DNA from: Mucilaginibacter sp. L3T2-6
Lineage (GTDB): Bacteria; Bacteroidota; Bacteroidia; Sphingobacteriales; Sphingobacteriaceae
Reading direction: 5' to 3'
DNA length: 64,000 nt
Assembly (NCBI RefSeq): GCF_030519355.1
Contig: NZ_JAUMKC010000002.1
Span: 1-64,000, forward strand
Shown: in pieces, positions 9,339 to 18,039 of the stretch
Layout: the number at the start of each line of letters is the position of its first letter
Numbering within the stretch: position 1 is the first letter of the stretch
The notes under the pieces: model-generated
Database searches by the model: none
Told to the model about the DNA's origin: nothing
The model's input: only the letters and a program-made list of their open reading frames with translations
Position numbers and translations under genes: made by a program

Positions 9339-11255
9339 TTGCATCCTGATAGCGACGAAACAGCATTGTTAAGAAAAAGCGTTGATGAACAACTTTTTCG
9401 TTTATTGGTGGCCAACATAAAAGATTATGCCATATTCATGACGGATCCTAACGGTTACATCATGAGCTGGAACCAGGGCGCCGCCAATATTAAGGGTTAT
9501 GCAGAGGATGAGATAACCGGTAAGCATTTTTCTGTTTTTTATACAAATAGCGATAACGAAAGGAACGAGCCCCGGAATAATTTAAATATGGCGTTAAAGC
9601 ATGGTTCCTATGAGACCGAGGGCTGGCGGGTGCGTAAGGATGGCTCCTCATTCTGGGCTAACGTAGTGTTCACAACCCTGTATAATGACACTGGTCACCT
9701 CATCGGCTTTGCTAAAATTACGCGTGATATAACAGAGCGTAAACAAAAGGAAGACGAAAAACAGCTTTTAAATACTGAACTGGAGCGCCGCGTTACTGAA
9801 AACACGAAGAAAATTATTACCAACGAGCTTAAATTCAGGAAATTGATTGAGAATAGTTATGAAGGTATAACGCTTTTTGACAAGGACCTGAACGTTACCT
9901 ACCGCAGTCCCTCATCACAGGGAATAACAGGATATAGCGATGTCGCCAGGAGCGATTGCGAGATTTTGGATCTTGTTCACCCGGCTGATAAGAAGCTGGT
10001 AAGGCAGTTATTCCGCGAACTGCTTAACCTGCCTGCCGTGCCAAAAATGTTAACATTTCGCACCCGCCATCAAAAAGGTCATTATATATGGATAGAGTGC
10101 ATTTTTACCAATATGCTGGCTGATAAGAGTATTGCATCCATCGTGTGTAATTTTCGTGACGTAACCGGCCGCAAACATGCCGAGGAAGAAATAAGGAAAA
10201 AGACTGCACAGGTAGAAAATATCCTGGAAAGCATTTCTGATGGGTTCATCGCCCTGGATAAAAGCTTCCGGTATGTTTATGCCAATAAAAAAACCGGCGA
10301 AATGCTGGGCTGCGATCCCGAGTCGCTTATTGGTTGCAGGGTATGGGATGTATTCCCTGATGCTGTGGATTCTGCAACATACAATGCTTTTAATAAAGCC
10401 TTTGAAACTCAGGAATACGTCTGTCATGAAGATTATTATGAACCTTTGAATCTTTGGCAGGAGAACCATATTTACCCATCCCCTTCAGGCTTGTCGGTTT
10501 TCATCAGAAATATTACCGAAAAGAAGATTGCCGGGATAGAACGTGAAAAAATAACTGCTGATCTTGTGCGGCGTAACAGAGACCTGGAGCAGTTTACCTA
10601 TATCGTATCGCATAACCTGCGGTCGCCGGTGGCGAATATAAAGGGGCTTTCGGATTTGCTTAGCTATTCGGAGCCGGGCGACGATGACACCCAAACTAAA
10701 ATAGCGTTGGCGAGTTCCATCAGCAAGCTTGATAATATTATTTTCGACTTAAACCAGATACTCCAAACCGGGAAGCAGGGTAATGATAAATACGAATCAG
10801 TTTCATTGCCGGTATTGATAAAGGAAATTACTGCGGAGCTGCAAACAATGATCCGAAACAACAATGCAGCCATTAATTACGATTTTGATGCCGTAAATGA
10901 AGTTTATACGCTTAAGGGGTTTTTATACAGCATATTCCATAATTTGGTGGTAAACAGCATTAAGTATCGCCGGTTGGAGGTTGACCCTGTTATCGACGTC
11001 AGAACTGCCTGTGAAAAGGACAAAATCATCATCACATTTGCCGACAATGGCAAGGGAATCGATCTCGCCCGCCATGATAAATTATTGTTCGGCCTTTACA
11101 AACGTTTTGACTATAGTGTAGACGGCAAAGGAATGGGTTTGTTTATGGTAAAAATGCAGATAGAAAGCCTGGGCGGTACTATAAATGTTGAAAGTGAACT
11201 GGATAAAGGGACGGTATTTATAATCGAATTGCCGGTGGCTGCAGGTAAAGAGTGA
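9339..11255 (+). CDS. Three-PAS sensor histidine kinase
   Basis: A 638-residue soluble sensor kinase with no membrane segment. Three PAS domains are visible at about residues 20-135 (YAIFMTDPNGYIMSWNQGA), 165-285 (GITLFDKDLNVTYRSPSSQG) and 290-395 (GFIALDKSFRYVYANKKTGE). A short helical linker leads to a HisKA helix with the phospho-accepting His in FTYIVSHNLRSPVANIKG and an ATPase domain with the N box (FHNLVVNSIKY) and G boxes (FADNGKGID, GKGMGLFMVK). The PAS2 region has extra contacts typical of light, redox or ligand sensing, but no flavin-LOV motif is seen. The only in-frame start is TTG at 9339, because a TAA lies six codons upstream. No response regulator is adjacent. Confidence 0.88.
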   Translation: MHPDSDETALLRKSVDEQLFRLLVANIKDYAIFMTDPNGYIMSWNQGAANIKGYAEDEITGKHFSVFYTNSDNERNEPRNNLNMALKHGSYETEGWRVRKDGSSFWANVVFTTLYNDTGHLIGFAKITRDITERKQKEDEKQLLNTELERRVTENTKKIITNELKFRKLIENSYEGITLFDKDLNVTYRSPSSQGITGYSDVARSDCEILDLVHPADKKLVRQLFRELLNLPAVPKMLTFRTRHQKGHYIWIECIFTNMLADKSIASIVCNFRDVTGRKHAEEEIRKKTAQVENILESISDGFIALDKSFRYVYANKKTGEMLGCDPESLIGCRVWDVFPDAVDSATYNAFNKAFETQEYVCHEDYYEPLNLWQENHIYPSPSGLSVFIRNITEKKIAGIEREKITADLVRRNRDLEQFTYIVSHNLRSPVANIKGLSDLLSYSEPGDDDTQTKIALASSISKLDNIIFDLNQILQTGKQGNDKYESVSLPVLIKEITAELQTMIRNNNAAINYDFDAVNEVYTLKGFLYSIFHNLVVNSIKYRRLEVDPVIDVRTACEKDKIIITFADNGKGIDLARHDKLLFGLYKRFDYSVDGKGMGLFMVKMQIESLGGTINVESELDKGTVFIIELPVAAGKE

Positions 11256-11287
11256 TAAAAACACTTGCCGGGGGGCTGTAACAGTAA

Positions 11288-12004
11288 TTAGCTTTCGGGG
11301 CTTCCTGTGGATTGTTCCCGGAGCCCGTCGGAATCTAAGTTGCCGGGCTTCATAAACGAATACCCGACAAAACACCCATGGTGTGAAAGCGATACCGGTA
11401 TCGGAAAATCTGCAGCGGCACTTAATAGAACCGGGCAGCCGTTATTATTTTTTTCAACCCTGAAATTATTACCACACTCTTTTTTTATCCGCTCCAATAA
11501 AAATGATCGTACTCCGGCAGATTGGGCCTCACTGTCATCACTGCCGATTTTTTTAACGCCCCATAAGAGGTTATTAAAATCATCGCCGGAATTTGCAACG
11601 GTGTGGATAAGTTCACTATACAGAACCGAACAAGCATGGAGGGTGTTATCCGCAAATTTTATGGTCGATTGGATATGGCTGATCTCCTTAAAACCTTTAC
11701 CCTCGTGAATAGGGTAGTTAAAAGGGGATAGCGAACAATTATGAGGCAAACGCAGGTTCACAACTTCAAATTTTACCGGGGTAAAAAGCAGGCGGGGTTC
11801 GCTGCGCTGCAGGAATTTGTAGGCCGACTCCTTTACCGACCATAACAACCATACGAAAATTTCAAAAGGGATTCGGGCTAAACTAAACTTGTTATACAGG
11901 GGGATTTCTGCTTCAGAAAGTATTTTGGAGTAAAATTTATATTGATTTGTGCGGGTAATGTCAATTGCAGCTAATGAAACAACATCATTACCCGCGCTTA
12001 TCAT
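11288..12004 (-). CDS. 4'-phosphopantetheinyl transferase superfamily protein
   Basis: A 238-residue Sfp-like enzyme that would attach the phosphopantetheine arm to the acyl carrier proteins of the surrounding pigment cluster. The core motifs are recognisable: a GNDVVSLAAIDITR opening (the Asp of the first metal site) and WLLWSVKESAYKFLQR (the W-x-x-K-E-[AS]-x-x-K signature). The C-terminal third (VSLSHHGCFVGYSF) resembles the SLSHS strand usually seen earlier in the fold. Its ATG overlaps the stop codon of the upstream ACP gene (ATGA), so the pair are translationally coupled. It is the last gene of the minus-strand unit starting at 14816. Confidence 0.85.
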   Translation of the reverse strand: MISAGNDVVSLAAIDITRTNQYKFYSKILSEAEIPLYNKFSLARIPFEIFVWLLWSVKESAYKFLQRSEPRLLFTPVKFEVVNLRLPHNCSLSPFNYPIHEGKGFKEISHIQSTIKFADNTLHACSVLYSELIHTVANSGDDFNNLLWGVKKIGSDDSEAQSAGVRSFLLERIKKECGNNFRVEKNNNGCPVLLSAAADFPIPVSLSHHGCFVGYSFMKPGNLDSDGLREQSTGSPES

Positions 12005-12258
12005 GCTTTTTCATTCATTTTTTCGCTGATCACGTCGATACAGGTACCAACGTTTACCATTTTATCAGCTGAATCATAGTCGATTTCTATATCGTATTTA
12101 GCTTCAGCATCTATAATAATATCAACCAAATTAGCTGAATTGATTTTTAAATCTTTGATGAGGTCGGTTTGTTCGTCAATATTGGCCAGCTGATCTTTGT
12201 TGACCGTATAAGGCGATATAACCTTTTTTAACTCATTCAGAATTTCCGTTCTTGTCAT
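12001..12258 (-). CDS. Acyl carrier protein
   Basis: An 85-residue acyl carrier protein carrying growing acyl chains on a phosphopantetheine arm. The acceptor Ser is most likely Ser41 in DLKINSANLVDIIID, where most fatty-acid ACPs have DSLD. The departure suggests a dedicated carrier rather than the housekeeping AcpP. A four-helix pattern is clear. It sits one base from the ketosynthase gene upstream and overlaps the phosphopantetheinyl transferase gene downstream, matching carrier, loading and extension functions in one unit. Confidence 0.9.
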   Translation of the reverse strand: MTRTEILNELKKVISPYTVNKDQLANIDEQTDLIKDLKINSANLVDIIIDAEAKYDIEIDYDSADKMVNVGTCIDVISEKMNEKA

Positions 12259-12259
12259 T

Positions 12260-13531
12260 TTAATTGTTGTATTTACTAAGTATCAGGCAAGAGTTAACGT
12301 CGCCGAAGCCAAAGTTCGCTTTAGCTACAATGTTAACTTCTTTTTTTAACATTTCTACAGGTAGTTTATCTAAACTTACCAGGTTTAATATTTCAGGATT
12401 CGGGTCATCCAGGTTTATATTAGGATGCACAAATCCGTGTTCAATCTGCAATATCGATGCCACAGTTTCGATAGAACCTGCTGCACTTAACGCATGGCCT
12501 ATCATTGACTTTAGCGAATTGGTTAGAGGAAAATCCCCGCCTTTACGGCCTAGCGCCTGGCACCAGTTCTGTATCTCCTGTTTATCGGCATTGGTGGCGG
12601 TTAAATGCCCGCTTATCAGATCTATCTCGTCGCCGGTGATACCCGCCATATTCATCGATTCTGTTACACAGCGGATTACCCCGGCTGAATTTGCTGCCGT
12701 CATGGTACCGCCCTGGCGTTGCCCGCCTGAATTGGTATTTCCGCCTAAAATTTCGGCATAAACACGTGCACCGCGTTCGAGGGCGAAATCCAGTTCCTCT
12801 AAAATCAAAGCGCCTGCACCAGAGCCTGGTACAAAACCGCCTGCAGTACTGCTCAGCGGCCTCGATGCCTTTTCCGGCTCATCATTGAACTTGCGCGACA
12901 ATACCCGCATAGAGTCGAACGAACCGTAAACGTAGGTATCCACATGTTCAGCGCTGCCAACCAGCATGCGTTGCGCATAACCATCTTTTATGGCTTCGTA
13001 GCCCATCAAAATGGCCTGCGTTCCCGTTGCGCATGCTGCGGAATTGGTGATGACCTTGTTGCCCAGGCCTAACCTCCCTGATATGTAAGAGGTAACCCCG
13101 CTGTTCATGGCCTGCTCAACCACGCGCGACCCAAGTTTCCTGGCTTCCTTGTTATCAACTTTTGCTATCACATTTTTCATGGCTTCGGTATCAGCAATGC
13201 TGTTTCCGAATACACAGCCGGTTTCCCAGCGGGGCTGATCTGTGTCGTAGGGCATGCCCGAATCAGCCCAGGCATCCAGCGCGGCGGCTAAACCGTAACC
13301 GATGTTGGTGCCTTTGAGCCCATGAAAGGTTACTTCCGAGATATAATTTTTCAGGCTTTCCCATTCGAAAGCAGGCATACCGGCAACCTGGCAACTGAAA
13401 TTCAGTTCGCGGTAATGCGGTATAAACCTGATGCCGGATATACCGTTTTGTATGGCATTCAAAAAAGCCGGGATGCCAATGCCGTTCGGCGCAACTACGC
13501 CCATCCCGGTAACTACAACCCGTTTTTTCAT
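12260..13531 (-). CDS. Beta-ketoacyl-ACP synthase (FabF/KAS II-like)
   Basis: A 423-residue condensing enzyme of the thiolase superfamily with a complete Cys-His-His triad: Cys167 (NSAACATGTQAI), His309 (ISGHLTATNADKQE) and His346 (MIGHALSAAGS). The first His lies in GHLTAT rather than the usual HGTAT. It extends an ACP-bound chain by two carbons with malonyl-ACP. Its start overlaps the stop of the dehydratase gene upstream (ATGA). Being grouped with an enoyl reductase and dehydratase, it probably supplies the saturated acyl precursors of the dialkylresorcinol part of the pigment; this role is inferred from position. Confidence 0.9.
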   Translation of the reverse strand: MKKRVVVTGMGVVAPNGIGIPAFLNAIQNGISGIRFIPHYRELNFSCQVAGMPAFEWESLKNYISEVTFHGLKGTNIGYGLAAALDAWADSGMPYDTDQPRWETGCVFGNSIADTEAMKNVIAKVDNKEARKLGSRVVEQAMNSGVTSYISGRLGLGNKVITNSAACATGTQAILMGYEAIKDGYAQRMLVGSAEHVDTYVYGSFDSMRVLSRKFNDEPEKASRPLSSTAGGFVPGSGAGALILEELDFALERGARVYAEILGGNTNSGGQRQGGTMTAANSAGVIRCVTESMNMAGITGDEIDLISGHLTATNADKQEIQNWCQALGRKGGDFPLTNSLKSMIGHALSAAGSIETVASILQIEHGFVHPNINLDDPNPEILNLVSLDKLPVEMLKKEVNIVAKANFGFGDVNSCLILSKYNN

Positions 13532-13989
13532 TTTTTTAGTTCGATATGTTTGATGATGCCCGAAAACATTCCCCGTGCTACTACCTCTTGTTCACTGTCA
13601 AGCATCTCGACATAACATTTCAGCTTGCCGAAACGAAAATATTGTTTTTTGGAAACCACTGTAACTTTCTGCCCCGGCAATACCATCTTAAAAAAAGAGA
13701 CCTCGGTTGAAGTAAGCAGCGGATACAAGTCAGTATCGTCATCAAAATTCAAGTCGCTTTCTTTCAGCATTAAAAATATTCCCATCACAACCAAGCCTAT
13801 TTGCGCCATAATTTCGGTGATAATAACGCCGGGTGTTACCGGGTTGCCTGCAAAATGATCTTCATAAAAAAACGAATCCTGTTTCAGGGTGTATTCCCCC
13901 CGCACCTCGTTTTCACTCAGCAACGAAATATTATCAACAAAACGAAAAGACGATTTATATGGTAAATGGTTTAATATGTGGTTGTTCAT
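13528..13989 (-). CDS. 3-hydroxyacyl-ACP dehydratase (FabZ-like hotdog)
   Basis: A 153-residue hotdog-fold protein that would remove water from 3-hydroxyacyl-ACP. The FabZ active-site region is visible as YEDHFAGNPVTPGVIITEIMA, in which His holds the catalytic place and Glu serves as the partner acid. It lies between an enoyl reductase gene (17 bases away) and a ketosynthase gene (overlapping), so one operon carries condensation, dehydration and reduction. The ketoreductase needed between them is not here but at 26471-27199. Confidence 0.85.
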   Translation of the reverse strand: MNNHILNHLPYKSSFRFVDNISLLSENEVRGEYTLKQDSFFYEDHFAGNPVTPGVIITEIMAQIGLVVMGIFLMLKESDLNFDDDTDLYPLLTSTEVSFFKMVLPGQKVTVVSKKQYFRFGKLKCYVEMLDSEQEVVARGMFSGIIKHIELKK

Positions 13990-14006
13990 GTATCTGCAAA
14001 AATAAG

Positions 14007-14816
14007 TTACCGGCAGTGCTCGCCGCCATCAACGTGTATTAATGCGCCGTTTATCCAAAAGGCGTCATTCGTACACAGCAGGTAGATAACACCGGCAACG
14101 TCATCTGGTTTTGTCATTCTTCCCAAAGGATTTCTTTTGGCGCCCATTTTCAATAACTTATCGCTTCCCGGGATCATTTTTAACGATGGCGTTTCAGTTA
14201 CGCCAGCTTGTATAATATTGGTCTTCAGGCCGTAAGGAGCAAATTCCACAGCCATATATTTGGCCAAGCTTTCAAGAGAGGATTTGGCAATGGAGACTGC
14301 CGCATAGCCATCCCAGTATTTGTGCGCACCCTCGCTGGTAAGGCCGATAATGCGGCTATCTGCACTTAATAACCCGGCATCCAGCAGTTCTCTCGTCCAA
14401 TCTAATAAGCTGGTCGACATAGCGTAGGTGGTAAGTTTTATGTCATCGACAGATAATGTGCTGTGGTCGTTCCCGTCATCCTGTACGATCAATGGCTTTA
14501 AATTCCCCCGGGCAATGCTGTGCAGCAGGAGTTTTACATTCCCTTTTCCGGAAATCGTGGCAAAATCCTTTATGAAAGACGCTCTCGATTCACCATCAAG
14601 TGCATTGATATTGTAAGTAAGAATTTGGGTTGATGTCGCTTCGGCAATTTGCGCAAGATTTTGTTTAAGGGCTTTCTCCGATGATTTGTTTTCGCGGTAG
14701 ATAACAGCTATGTTCATGCCGTGCGCGGCAAGCTTTTGCGCGGCCGCGTAGCCGAATCCGCTCGATCCGCCTAAAATAACCGCCCATAAGCCTTTAAATT
14801 GTAGATGTTTATCCAT
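14007..14816 (-). CDS. Enoyl-ACP reductase (SDR family, FabI-like)
   Basis: A 269-residue short-chain dehydrogenase-fold protein resembling NADH-dependent enoyl reductases. It has a glycine-rich nucleotide loop near residue 17 (GGSSGFGYAAAQKL), a Tyr-x(n)-Lys active site around YWDGYAAVSIAKSSLES, the FabI-like LKTNIIQAGVTETPS segment and the C-terminal VIYLLCTNDAFWINGALIHV. It is the first gene of the minus-strand unit, divergent from the DarA/DarB unit. An enoyl reductase is not needed to build a conjugated polyene but is needed for saturated alkyl chains, so I infer it serves the dialkylresorcinol branch. Confidence 0.85.
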   Translation of the reverse strand: MDKHLQFKGLWAVILGGSSGFGYAAAQKLAAHGMNIAVIYRENKSSEKALKQNLAQIAEATSTQILTYNINALDGESRASFIKDFATISGKGNVKLLLHSIARGNLKPLIVQDDGNDHSTLSVDDIKLTTYAMSTSLLDWTRELLDAGLLSADSRIIGLTSEGAHKYWDGYAAVSIAKSSLESLAKYMAVEFAPYGLKTNIIQAGVTETPSLKMIPGSDKLLKMGAKRNPLGRMTKPDDVAGVIYLLCTNDAFWINGALIHVDGGEHCR

Positions 14817-14989
14817 TAAGCTCCATTAAACCTTTACAATTTTGCCCGGTCTTTATTTTAAAAGTGCGGGCTCCCCCTTAAAATTGCAGCCCCAAAGTAC
14901 GTGAAAATACATTAAATATACTGTATTTGTAACAGATAATATAACAATTGGTGCATTATGCTGTTTAAGGCGGTAACCTTGCAATTGAG

Positions 14990-15020
14990 TTTGCCGGACG
15001 CGAATATTTAATTATGTTTG
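14990..15020 (+). promoter_or_regulatory. Consensus Bacteroidetes promoter of the dar unit
   Basis: TTTG at 14990-14993, a 19-base spacer, and TATGTTTG at 15013-15020 match the Bacteroidetes promoter form TTTG / TAnnTTTG exactly. Transcription should begin near 15026, which argues against translation starting at the upstream in-frame TTG at 15018 and favours the ATG at 15036. Confidence 0.65.
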
Positions 15021-15035
15021 ATAGCTATGAAAATC

Positions 15036-15521
15036 ATGAATAAAGGGCGGATACTGCTCGTTTTCCTGTTAATTGCCGGCTTTGCTAAAGCTACCAGGGC
15101 GCAGCAGTTTGAAAAATCAATTTTTTACAAGGTGATGGACACCGGTGACCTGGCCGCCATTGATGCCCAGATTGATATTGTAAAAGCATCTTCACAAAAA
15201 TATAAAGATGGTTATGAAGGTGCTTTACTGATGCGCAAGGCAGATAAACTGGCTGTTCCTTTACAAAAACTTAAGTATTTTAAACAAGGCCGCATTAAGT
15301 TCGAAACAGCTTTAATGGCCGACCCCGATAACACCGAATATCATTTTTTACGGCTGGCTATACAGGAGCACGCCCCTAAAATCGTAAAATATCACAGCGA
15401 TATCGAAAAGGATAAAGCGATTGTGAAAAAGAATTTCAAAGACCAGCCGCAATCGGTGCAACATGCCATTTTAGACTATTGCAAAAACTCAAAAGTGCTG
15501 CACGCCGAAGATTTTCAATAG
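15036..15521 (+). CDS. Small secreted protein of the flexirubin cluster
   Basis: About 161 residues from the ATG at 15036, with a clear signal peptide (RILLVFLLIAGFAKATRAQQ) and cleavage expected after the Ala-Gln region. The mature part is helical and charged, with no motif I can name. It leads the plus-strand unit with DarA and DarB. Proteins of this size are found at this place in other Bacteroidetes pigment clusters as far as I recall, but no activity is known to me. In-frame alternatives are ATG 15027 and TTG 15018; the promoter just upstream makes the latter unlikely. Confidence 0.75.
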   Translation: MNKGRILLVFLLIAGFAKATRAQQFEKSIFYKVMDTGDLAAIDAQIDIVKASSQKYKDGYEGALLMRKADKLAVPLQKLKYFKQGRIKFETALMADPDNTEYHFLRLAIQEHAPKIVKYHSDIEKDKAIVKKNFKDQPQSVQHAILDYCKNSKVLHAEDFQ

Positions 15522-15553
15522 TGACGGCAGATATTTCTAACTTAGCGCCGCAA

Positions 15554-16456
15554 ATGAACAAAAAGGTACTGGCCATTTATTACACGCAATCAGGGCAGAT
15601 GGGTGAGATCGTTGACACGTTTACCTCGCCGCTGGTTGACGCCGGTTTCGATGTTGAAAAAGTGCTGATCAAGCTGGTCTCAGGCTATGAATTCCCCTGG
15701 ACGGGAAAGCGCTTTTTTTCCGTAATGCCTTCGTGTGTATTGGGCATTCCTGAACCCCTGCAGCCGCTGGAACTCAAAGAACAAAAATACGACCTGGTGA
15801 TCATCGGTTACCAGCCCTGGTTTCTATCGCCAAGTATTCCGGCAAATTCACTTTTGCACGACGAAGGTTTCAGGGATGTTATAAAAGACACGCCGGTGAT
15901 AACCATCAGTGCCGGGCGCAATATGTGGATTAACTCTTACGTTCGTGTACGTAATATGCTTAAAGAGGCGGGCGCGCGATTGGTTGGTAATGTGGCTTTG
16001 CTGGATAAACATCCAAACCCTATAAGTTTCGTCACCATTTTTTACTGGATGCTAACCGGTAAAAAAGACCGTTATTTAAATATATTCCCGAGGCCGGGCG
16101 TGTCGGAGCAGGATATTGCTGCGACCGTTGAATATGGCAGGACGGTGGCGCGGCACTTGCAAAACAATGATTGGGGCACGCTGCAGGATGAATTGATAGA
16201 ACAAAAAGCCGTCGAGATAAACTACAAGCTTATGTTTATAGAAGCCCGGGCCAAACCGATTTTTATGGCATGGGCAAAAATTATTGCTAAGCGTAAAAAC
16301 CGTACGCCGTGGCTGTCGGCGTTTAAATATTATCTTTTTGTCGCTTTATTTTTAGGTGCGCCGGTTTTACTAACGCTCGACGCAATATTTTTAAAACCTT
16401 TTTCGGCAAAACGCATTAATCGTAATAAATTAAAATACTTACAGGTAATCAATTAA
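15554..16456 (+). CDS. darA: DarA-like dialkylresorcinol-forming enzyme
   Basis: A 300-residue protein whose N-terminal half has a flavodoxin-like start (MNKKVLAIYYTQSGQMGEIV, with the phosphate-loop-like TQSGQ) and a hydrophobic C-terminal tail. It matches the DarA partner of DarB, which together condense two acyl units and form the resorcinol ring of dialkylresorcinols. The exact step of DarA (cyclisation, aromatisation or both) is a family-level statement. The frame is open from 15479, overlapping the previous gene, but the ATG at 15554 begins precisely at the conserved domain and leaves a normal 32-base gap. A hydrophobic segment near the C terminus (YYLFVALFLGAPVLLTLDAI) suggests membrane attachment. 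Confidence 0.85.
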   Translation: MNKKVLAIYYTQSGQMGEIVDTFTSPLVDAGFDVEKVLIKLVSGYEFPWTGKRFFSVMPSCVLGIPEPLQPLELKEQKYDLVIIGYQPWFLSPSIPANSLLHDEGFRDVIKDTPVITISAGRNMWINSYVRVRNMLKEAGARLVGNVALLDKHPNPISFVTIFYWMLTGKKDRYLNIFPRPGVSEQDIAATVEYGRTVARHLQNNDWGTLQDELIEQKAVEINYKLMFIEARAKPIFMAWAKIIAKRKNRTPWLSAFKYYLFVALFLGAPVLLTLDAIFLKPFSAKRINRNKLKYLQVIN

Positions 16457-16469
16457 CATCACGCTAAAC

Positions 16470-17618
16470 ATGTCTGATACAAAAGTTTATATCAACCGCA
16501 CCTCTCATTACTTTCCAAATGAGCCCGTTTCGAACGACGAGATGGAGCAATATCTGGGGTACATTGATAATAAGCCATCGAAATCAAAAAAGATAGTTCT
16601 TCGCAACAATGGCATCACCAACAGGTACTATGCACTCAACAAAGAACACAAATCAACCCATACAAATGCCCAGATGACCGCGGAAGCCATCAGGGCGTTA
16701 TTCGACAATGATCCCGCTGAGCTGACAAGCGTGGAACTGCTGTCATGCGGTACTTCGTCACCTGACCAGATGATGCCGAGCCATGGCGTAATGACCCACG
16801 GCTGGATACCCGAGATAGGAGGGATAGAGGTAGTTTCGCCTGCCGGAGTTTGCTGTGCGGGCATGCATGCACTTAAGTTTGCTTACTTAGCCATTAAATC
16901 AGGCGAGGTGCATAAAGCTGTCGCAACCGGTTCAGAGCGTTTCTCGGGCCTTCTCGTGTCAGAGGTATTTGAAGAGGAAGCGCAAAAACTGAAGGAGATG
17001 GAAGAAAACCCTTACATCGCTTTCCAGAAAGACTTTTTGCGCTGGATGCTGAGTGATGGCGCGTCTGCTTTTTTAATGACCGACAAACCGAACGAAGATG
17101 GCCTGTCATTACGCGTTGAATGGATAGAAGGAGTAAGCTACGCCAACGAGATGGATACCTGCATGTACATGGGTGGCGAAAAACAGCCGGACGGCTCCCT
17201 GAAAGGCTTTATGGACTACACGCCGGAGGAGATAATGAACAAGTCGATCTTCAGTGTAAAGCAGGATATCAGCTTGCTGAGCGACAATATTGTTCCGCTC
17301 GGCGGGAAAAAAATTAAAGAGATATTCGAGAAGAAAGGCCTCGGCGTGAATGATATCGACTACTTTTTACCGCACATCAGCAGTAATTTCTTCAAGAGCA
17401 AGATTTATGATATGATAGAGATATATGGCGGCGGCATCCCTTACGAAAAATGGTTTATCAACCTGTACACCGTGGGCAACGTGGGCGCTGCATCTATCTA
17501 TCTGATGATTGACGAGCTGTTTAAAAGCGGCCGCCTGAAAAAGGGTGAAAAAATACTTTGTCTGGTGCCTGAGAGTGCCCGGTTTTCGTATATGTATGCC
17601 ATGCTTACGGTTGTTTAA
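16470..17618 (+). CDS. darB: DarB-like beta-ketoacyl-ACP synthase III
   Basis: A 382-residue KAS III-type ketosynthase of the dialkylresorcinol family, which joins a beta-ketoacyl-ACP and an enoyl-ACP to start ring formation. The nucleophile is most likely Cys129 (SPAGVCCAGMHALKF). The His (YFLPHISSNFFKSK) and Asn (YTVGNVGAASIYL) of the triad are in the expected order. It follows darA by 13 bases. The darA-darB pair is a hallmark of flexirubin and other dialkylresorcinol clusters and is the strongest anchor for the cluster assignment. Confidence 0.92.
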   Translation: MSDTKVYINRTSHYFPNEPVSNDEMEQYLGYIDNKPSKSKKIVLRNNGITNRYYALNKEHKSTHTNAQMTAEAIRALFDNDPAELTSVELLSCGTSSPDQMMPSHGVMTHGWIPEIGGIEVVSPAGVCCAGMHALKFAYLAIKSGEVHKAVATGSERFSGLLVSEVFEEEAQKLKEMEENPYIAFQKDFLRWMLSDGASAFLMTDKPNEDGLSLRVEWIEGVSYANEMDTCMYMGGEKQPDGSLKGFMDYTPEEIMNKSIFSVKQDISLLSDNIVPLGGKKIKEIFEKKGLGVNDIDYFLPHISSNFFKSKIYDMIEIYGGGIPYEKWFINLYTVGNVGAASIYLMIDELFKSGRLKKGEKILCLVPESARFSYMYAMLTVV

Positions 17619-17631
17619 TTGAACTTAACCG

Positions 17632-18039
17632 ATGAAGAAGGACGAAGTGCCACAGGATTTGAGTTCGCTTGGTAAGATAACCAAAGAAGTTTGTTATGCC
17701 ACCGATAGCGACGGTAAATACACCACAACCTTAAGCAGCGGCTGGGATGTGAAAATCACCGCACTTGATACCGCATGGGACGATATTGCCAAACGTATAG
17801 CAGCGGCAAAGCAACAGGTGCTGGAAGGCAAGGCAAGCCCGGTTTTATTCTTCATGGAATACCGCCTGATGGACATTGGTATCTTAGCGGGGTACACCGG
17901 CTTTTGGCAGTGGCAGGTAAAAAGGCATTTAAAGCCAGAAGTTTTTAGAACGTTATCTAACAATAAACTACAAAAATACGCCGGGGCGTTTAATATCACA
18001 GTGGAAGACCTTAAAACCATGACTGTGCATGAGGATTGA
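17632..18039 (+). CDS. Conserved hypothetical protein of the pigment cluster
   Basis: A 135-residue soluble protein with no signal peptide or membrane helix and no motif I recognise. It has a helical C-terminal half (KQQVLEGKASPVLFFMEYR, later FWQWQVKRHLKP). It overlaps the next gene by 11 bases in a different frame, so it is tightly coupled to the BtrH-like protein and may act with it, for example as a partner or chaperone. That role is only an inference from coupling. Confidence 0.7.
   Translation: MKKDEVPQDLSSLGKITKEVCYATDSDGKYTTTLSSGWDVKITALDTAWDDIAKRIAAAKQQVLEGKASPVLFFMEYRLMDIGILAGYTGFWQWQVKRHLKPEVFRTLSNNKLQKYAGAFNITVEDLKTMTVHED

Noticed and set aside
12264-12761. 165-codon plus-strand frame opposite the ketosynthase gene
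   Set aside because: It is fully contained in a gene with an intact catalytic triad and has Ser/Pro-rich shadow composition.
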